DNA of 64,000 bases, taken from contig CAJTTH010000006.1 of the NCBI GenBank assembly GCA_910579125.1, forward strand, positions 22,909 through 86,908, in the 5' to 3' direction. How positions within the stretch are numbered: position 1 is the first letter of the stretch; every line of letters starts with the position of its first letter. This document shows, in pieces, positions 59,980 through 64,000 of the stretch. A program made the position numbers and the translations under genes. The DNA comes from an uncultured Oscillospiraceae bacterium. GTDB lineage: Bacteria > Bacillota > Clostridia > Oscillospirales > Ruminococcaceae. The notes beneath the pieces are model-generated. The model was not told the DNA's origin and did not search any database. It saw nothing but the letters and a program-made list of their open reading frames with translations.

Positions 59980-61047
59980 TTATCCGTTTCCTTCGGAAAG
60001 CACATAAACGTCGACATAAACCGCACCCCAGTTGCAGCAGTCCTCATAGGTGTTCATATAAAGGTCAACCAGCGCGTGTCCGTTCATCATTGCCGAACCC
60101 GTATCGCCCGCGACCGCATAGCCGTAGACGCGGCTGCCGTCCTGCGAAACGATGTAAAGCTCGCTGCCGTATGGAATAACGTTGGGGTTGACCGCGACCA
60201 CGCCGACCTGCGCAAGCCGCCCGCTTGCGGTGCTCGCGCCCTCATAAGCGGTATAGGCGGTGGAGCGCCCCGAGAGAACTCTTGTGTAATTGGCGGGTAT
60301 GCCGTCAACAAGAGTGATGTCGCTCGGACTGTATGTCTCCGCATAGGGGTGAGCGGTCGCCGTTCCGCGCTCGATAACCATAGTTACCGGCTCCTTTACG
60401 ATCTCTTCGTCAAGTTCCTCCGTTTCGGAATACTCGCCGTCGATGTAGGTGTCGCGGTAATATGTAACGAGCGTTCCCGACTCGCCCTCAACAAGAACGT
60501 TCTCATAGCCTATCGTATGATTGGTGTTGTCAACGTACTCGATCTCGTAGGGTATCTCGGTCTCCTCTTGTCTGTCCTCGTAGTCGACGCGCGTTACGTT
60601 TATCTCCATATCGGGATAAAGCTCGTCGGTAAACTCGCGGTCAACGGTATCGTCCGCTCCGAGATCAATGTCAGTCGCCTTCAGCGCACTTGAAACATCG
60701 CCGCCGATAGTCGCGAAAGACCTTGTCTCTCCGTCTGCCGTCACGCTGACTTCAAACGCGCGGTAGATAGTTATATGTCCCGTGTTGTTGTCGTCTCTTG
60801 TGTAGCTTACACGGTCGTTTGTGCTGAGCTCGTAGTCCTCCTCGCGGAGAATTGAATAAACGTCGGTTTCGTTGGTCTTATATTCCTTTGTAACGCCCTC
60901 GTCCGTGATGTACACGCTGTCGTCCAACGACGACGAACCCATCAGCAGAACAACGGACGCTGCAGCCAGCAGGAACATTCCCAACCTGACAAGCCTGCTC
61001 TGAAAGAGCACCTTGTTCATTTTAGCGTTTACTATCTGTGGTTTCAT
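59980..61047 (-). CDS. YabE-like cell-wall protein: DUF348, G5 and 3D domains
   Basis: A 355-residue exported or anchored protein with an N-terminal hydrophobic segment (about 20-40). Ubiquitin-like DUF348 units follow (VYITDEGVTKEYKTNETDVYSILREEDYEL; VSVTADGETRSFATIGGDVSSALKATDIDL), then a G5 domain (about 160-230) and a C-terminal 3D domain. The 3D domain has STAYTAYEG, ASGRLAQVGVVAVNP, IPYGSELYI, VAGDTGSAMMNGHALVDLY, a lytic-transglycosylase-like fold seen in Rpf/Sps proteins. The Asp residues of the 3D motif are present. It likely remodels peptidoglycan. Confidence 0.9.
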   Translation of the reverse strand: MKPQIVNAKMNKVLFQSRLVRLGMFLLAAASVVLLMGSSSLDDSVYITDEGVTKEYKTNETDVYSILREEDYELSTNDRVSYTRDDNNTGHITIYRAFEVSVTADGETRSFATIGGDVSSALKATDIDLGADDTVDREFTDELYPDMEINVTRVDYEDRQEETEIPYEIEYVDNTNHTIGYENVLVEGESGTLVTYYRDTYIDGEYSETEELDEEIVKEPVTMVIERGTATAHPYAETYSPSDITLVDGIPANYTRVLSGRSTAYTAYEGASTASGRLAQVGVVAVNPNVIPYGSELYIVSQDGSRVYGYAVAGDTGSAMMNGHALVDLYMNTYEDCCNWGAVYVDVYVLSEGNG

Positions 61048-61147
61048 ATTGCCTCCTGTAATAGCCGTGGAGATCGGGAAAAAGTAATTGTAACAATTTC
61101 TTTACAAATTCAAGCCGATTTCCATGCCCTTTGCCAAGGTTAATGCT

Positions 61148-61176
61148 ATTATAGCCGTTTTTTTTGTAAATGTCAA
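61148..61176 (-). promoter_or_regulatory. Promoter of the YabE-like gene
   Basis: Minus-strand TTGACA (61176-61171) and TATAAT (61153-61148), both perfect, 17-base spacer; leader about 95 bases. Confidence 0.9.
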
Positions 61177-61241
61177 ACACAAACCGAGCGTTGATTTTGT
61201 GCAGGTTGAACAAAAATGATTTGTAACCTTTTTGTAACCTT

Positions 61242-61270
61242 TTGAAAAAACAGGCCTTTTTTGCTATAAT
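61242..61270 (+). promoter_or_regulatory. Orphan plus-strand promoter
   Basis: TTGAAA (61242-61247) and TATAAT (61265-61270) with a 17-base spacer point into 230 bases that hold no convincing gene (61276-61500) before a hairpin at 61502-61523. A small RNA is possible. Confidence 0.55.
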
Positions 61271-61501
61271 TTGTAAATTTCTAAAAAAGTTCTTGTAAAA
61301 TTAACTAAAAGAACGCATATTTTTGTTTTTGGTTATATCAAACAAAAAATCTCTTGCACTGTGAAAACTTTATGCGCGTTTTTAACAAGCGTTATTCCGA
61401 AAAAATATTACAGAAACAACATCTTGTACGGGAAAACATGGATATAATACAAGGGCGCTGCGCAATTGCAATTAAAACGTGCGGCGGCGCGAACGCAAAA
61501 A

Positions 61502-61523
61502 AAGCCGTCCCGAAGGACGGCTT
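61502..61523 (-). terminator. Terminator of the HPr-like genes
   Basis: AAGCCGTCC/GGACGGCTT with a 4-base loop and a TTTTTT run on the minus strand. Confidence 0.88.
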
Positions 61524-61537
61524 CCGTTATATGCTTA

Positions 61538-61768
61538 TCAGCCTACAACAAAATCCTTGATCTCGTCAAGAAACTCGCCGCAGTCGTCGCTGTGGATCTT
61601 AAGCTCGAGATCCTTGGAGAGATCGAGACTGAAGATACCCATAATGGACTTTGCGTCGATAGCGTATCTGCCGCTGATGATGTCCACATCATAGTCGCAT
61701 CTGGTAACGATTGATACGAAGTTCTTAACATCGTCGATCGTGTTTATGCGGATTTTTGCAGTTGTCAT
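61538..61768 (-). CDS. HPr-like phosphocarrier homologue lacking the active-site histidine (copy 2)
   Basis: A 76-residue protein with the HPr fold pattern. The segment AKSIMGIFSLDL keeps the Ser (S41) equivalent to regulatory Ser46. The usual GLHARPA loop with His15 is replaced by NTIDDVKNF, so it cannot accept phosphate from enzyme I; the only His is in the IHSDD segment. Crh-like regulation through Ser phosphorylation is possible. It follows a paralogue at 61943-62179. Confidence 0.88.
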   Translation of the reverse strand: MTTAKIRINTIDDVKNFVSIVTRCDYDVDIISGRYAIDAKSIMGIFSLDLSKDLELKIHSDDCGEFLDEIKDFVVG

Positions 61769-61942
61769 AACAATTACTTCCTTTCGTCGCCGGGGCGCTA
61801 CCCCGAAAATACTTTATCCTTATTTAATAATACCATAAAATCTATTGCTTTGTCAAGAGGAATTTTGCCGAAAGCCGTATTTTCCGCCGATAAAGGGGAA
61901 CGGCGGAAATGCTGTCCGTATGGAAAGATACTGAACAAGCTC

Positions 61943-62179
61943 TTACTCGGCAATAAAACGCTTGATGTTGTCGAGGAATTCGTCAGCGTCCCCGCCGTCG
62001 GAATGGATAACCATCTTGAGCGCCTTGGTGAGGTCAAGGCTGAAAATGCCCATTATCGACTTCGCGTCGACCGCGTATCTGCCCGAAAGCAGATCAACGT
62101 CAAAAACGCATCTGTTTGCCTCTCCTACGAACTCCTTTACGTCGTCTATGGAATTCAGGATTATCTTGCTCTCTTTCAT
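61943..62179 (-). CDS. HPr-like phosphocarrier homologue lacking the active-site histidine (copy 1)
   Basis: A 78-residue paralogue of the next gene downstream (shared NSIDDVKEFV, DVDLLSGRYAVDAKSIMGIFSLDL, IHSDGG). It has no His15 equivalent and keeps the Ser46-like Ser. The two copies are 174 bases apart, so they may be co-transcribed or separately expressed. No PTS enzymes or HPr kinase are in the window. Confidence 0.88.
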   Translation of the reverse strand: MKESKIILNSIDDVKEFVGEANRCVFDVDLLSGRYAVDAKSIMGIFSLDLTKALKMVIHSDGGDADEFLDNIKRFIAE

Positions 62180-62293
62180 TAAGATCGCCGCCTTTCTTTT
62201 GTCAACGTATTATTTCTGTTTATATATGAAAGGGATTTTTTCCTCCCTCTATAAAATAATATAGCAATTATTGTAAAAATAGTCAATAGCTTA

Positions 62294-62322
62294 TTGCAAA
62301 ATTCGTAAGTTTAAAGTATAAT
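62294..62322 (+). promoter_or_regulatory. Promoter of mtaB
   Basis: TTGCAA (62294-62299) and TATAAT (62317-62322), 17-base spacer. Confidence 0.78.
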
Positions 62323-62437
62323 ATAATAGTAGAGGAAAAATTGTTTGGTAATTTTGCATAAGTTTTAAGTGAAACTTTTTGGCACATTGCCATCTCTGCG
62401 GGTGACGGACTGCTTTGCTATTTGTATAGGGGGAAGT

Positions 62438-63715
62438 ATGGATTTTAAAATTATTACTCTCGGCTGCAAGCTGAATTCATGCGAGAGCGCAGCTATCGCC
62501 GAGAGCTTTCTGGCGGACGGATTTGAGCGCGCCGCAGACGGCGAACGGGCGGATGTGTATATAATAAACTCCTGTGCGGTGACAAGCACGGCGGTCGCAA
62601 AGGTTCGTCACGAGCTGTCCGTGTGCAGACGCGAAAACGCGGACGGAGTCACGGTGCTGTGCGGGTGCTTTCCGCAGAGCTATCCCGAGGAGGCGGGACT
62701 GAACGCCGACGCGGATATAGTAACGGGAAACGCGGACAAGGGCAGACTTCCCGAGCTTGTTCGGACGTTTATGCGCGGCAGGGTAAAAACGGTGAAGATC
62801 GCGCCGCTTACCCGCGAGTTTGACGAAAGCGCGTCCGCTCCCGACGAGGACAGAACACGCGCGTTTATAAAAGTGGAGGACGGCTGCGACAGGTTCTGCT
62901 CGTATTGCATAATCCCAACGGCGCGCGGCAGAGTGCGTTCGCTCGCTCCCGACAAAATAACGGAGCAGGCAAAGCAATGCGTGGAGCACGGGCATAAGGA
63001 AATAGTGCTGACGGGAATAAATCTCGGCTGCTACGGGCAGGAACTGGGACTTACGCTTGCGGACGCGGTGAACGCCGCCGCGAAGTCGGGAGTTGAGCGT
63101 ATACGGTTAAGCTCGCTTGAGCCGGAAATGCTCACCGACGAGGAAATAGAGCGCCTGAAAGCTGTCAAAACGCTTTGTCCGCATTTCCATTTGTCGCTTC
63201 AGTCGGGCAGCGATACGGTGCTGAAACGCATGAACCGCAAGTATGACACGGCGCAATACAGGCACGTCGCGGACAAGCTGCGCGGAGCGTTCCCGGGGTG
63301 CTCGATAACGACAGATATCATCGTGGGATTTCCGGGGGAAACGGACGAGGAGTTTCTCGAAACGGTCGATTTCGCGCGGGAGATCGGGTTCGCGAAGATA
63401 CACGTTTTTCCGTATTCGTTAAGAAAAGGCACAATCGCCGCGGTCATGAAACAGGTGCAGCCATCGATACGCACCGACCGCGTAAAAATGCTCACCGCCG
63501 CCGCCAAGGAGCTTGAACTGAAATTCTGCGACAGCCAGTGCGGCAGCGTGCAGTCCGTGCTTATCGAGAAACCGCAGTCGGCGCAGTATTCGCACGGGTT
63601 CACCGAGCGCTATCTCCCCGTGAGAATATACGGAGAGCCCATGGAACGGCATACGCTGGTAAAGGTGAAGATCATGGGCAGCCGCGACGGGTATTGTACG
63701 GGGGTTGTAATTTAG
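62438..63715 (+). CDS. mtaB: tRNA t6A37 methylthiotransferase MtaB
   Basis: A 425-residue radical-SAM enzyme that converts t6A37 to ms2t6A37 in tRNAs. The N-terminal UPF0004 domain supplies three Cys for the auxiliary cluster (LGCKLN, NSCAVT, LCGCFPQ). The radical-SAM cluster motif is CDRFCSYC (about 151-158), and a TRAM-like region closes the protein. Start ATG at 62438 behind AGGGGGAAG, chosen over an in-frame ATG at 62369 that lacks a ribosome site. Confidence 0.94.
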   Translation: MDFKIITLGCKLNSCESAAIAESFLADGFERAADGERADVYIINSCAVTSTAVAKVRHELSVCRRENADGVTVLCGCFPQSYPEEAGLNADADIVTGNADKGRLPELVRTFMRGRVKTVKIAPLTREFDESASAPDEDRTRAFIKVEDGCDRFCSYCIIPTARGRVRSLAPDKITEQAKQCVEHGHKEIVLTGINLGCYGQELGLTLADAVNAAAKSGVERIRLSSLEPEMLTDEEIERLKAVKTLCPHFHLSLQSGSDTVLKRMNRKYDTAQYRHVADKLRGAFPGCSITTDIIVGFPGETDEEFLETVDFAREIGFAKIHVFPYSLRKGTIAAVMKQVQPSIRTDRVKMLTAAAKELELKFCDSQCGSVQSVLIEKPQSAQYSHGFTERYLPVRIYGEPMERHTLVKVKIMGSRDGYCTGVVI

Positions 63716-63864
63716 CTGCGGTTGTGATATAATTAAATCGGAGTTTAACGGCGTTATATTCGTTGGAGTATCAAGCGCGTTAAATAAAGCAAACCTGCAA
63801 ACAGCAGGGGCAAAAGCCGCCGAAACGGCTCGGACTTTTGCCTTTCAAATCAAGGAGACAAAAA
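63716..63864 (+). other. Leader region of the purL-type gene
   Basis: TATAAT-like GATATAATT occurs near 63726, followed by two hairpins: CCTGC/GCAGG near 63796, and GGCAAAAG/CTTTTGCC with an inner CCG/CGG pair near 63808-63842. No match to a purine riboswitch core was seen. Confidence 0.4.
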
Positions 63865-64000
63865 ATGGTTTATCGAATTTATGTGGAAAAGAAGAAGCTG
63901 TTCGCCGTTGACGGCGCGGCTGTGCTGGAGGACTTGACCGTCGCACTGGGCATGAAAGCGGTCGAGGGCGTGCGCGTTATCAACCGCTACGACGTCGAGG
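63865..64000 (+). CDS. purL: Phosphoribosylformylglycinamidine synthase, N-terminal part
   Basis: The first 45 residues of a protein cut by the window edge: MVYRIYVEKKK, then GAAVLEDLTVALGMKAVEG, then VRVINRYDVE. This is the start of the clostridial long-form FGAM synthase, whose N-terminal PurS-like domain begins with RIYVEKK and ends its first unit in NRYDVEG. It would catalyse the fourth step of purine synthesis. Ribosome site AAGGAG. Identification rests on the short N-terminus only. Confidence 0.82.
   Translation, partial: MVYRIYVEKKKLFAVDGAAVLEDLTVALGMKAVEGVRVINRYDVE

Noticed and set aside
63716..63864. Purine riboswitch upstream of the purL-type gene
   Set aside because: The conserved core bases of the purine aptamer are not found; only simple hairpins are visible.

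Overview
The window reads as a chromosome segment of an anaerobic, spore-forming, probably motile Gram-positive Firmicute of the Oscillospiraceae/Ruminococcaceae type (inference). The support is spoIIE, a methyl-accepting chemotaxis protein, a small SRP RNA upstream of dnaX, rubredoxin, a PPi-type phosphofructokinase, a clostridial glgB-glgC-glgD set, UgpC/MsmK-type sugar import, and many consensus sigma-A promoters with 17-bp spacers. Genes lie on both strands in short operons. Wobble-GC bias produces long meaningless antisense reading frames.

Layout. 1-12.5 kb is one large minus-strand operon for uptake of an unknown glycan: a very large solute-binding protein, two full pairs of ABC permeases, an NHL-repeat surface protein, a YIP1 membrane protein and a DUF5696 protein. 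It has no ATPase; a shared UgpC/MsmK-type ATPase is encoded at 16-17 kb. 12.5-22.7 kb holds a cloverleaf-like inverted-repeat element, a surface protein, tRNA-Arg(CCU), an orphan MoxR ATPase, uridine phosphorylase, long-form HPF, a PHP phosphatase, an atypical rubredoxin and a transglutaminase-like lipoprotein. 22.8-28.2 kb is ffs(SRP RNA)-dnaX-ybaB-comEC-recR. 28.2-34.7 kb carries fsa, trkA-trkH, pfp and a gltD-like oxidoreductase. 34.8-37.8 kb is RNA-rich: an unidentified structured RNA, a free-standing transcription unit packed with micro-ORFs, an AraC-GGDEF fusion gene and rnpB. 37.8-39.4 kb is an isolated phage-type lysis cassette. 39.4-43.9 kb is the glycogen operon. 44.3-50.2 kb has spoIIE, an ECF sigma/anti-sigma pair and the chemoreceptor. 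50.2-55.1 kb has ppa-maf-GNAT-GNAT, a TIR/TPR protein and dut. 55.1-64 kb has a beta-propeller HD-GYP sensor, a CPBP protease, a YabE-like 3D/G5 protein, two tandem HPr-like proteins without the active-site histidine, mtaB and the start of a purL-type gene.

The strongest candidate for something undescribed is 35,654-36,345. A perfect promoter preceded by an 18-bp palindrome drives a transcript of about 640 nt that ends in a strong terminator. The transcript carries at least five near-identical units (AAAGGAR, about 9 nt, then TCCRATG), each a Shine-Dalgarno plus start codon opening a tiny frame (MES, MA, a 19-mer, an 11-mer, and a bare ATG-TAA). I do not recognise this as any known RNA family. 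Other notable points are two intergenic repeat families, one carrying compensatory base changes and ending in the ribosome-binding site of the next gene, an AraC-GGDEF fusion, a rubredoxin with a CxC first knuckle, and a probable one-base slip in the start region of a lipoprotein gene.
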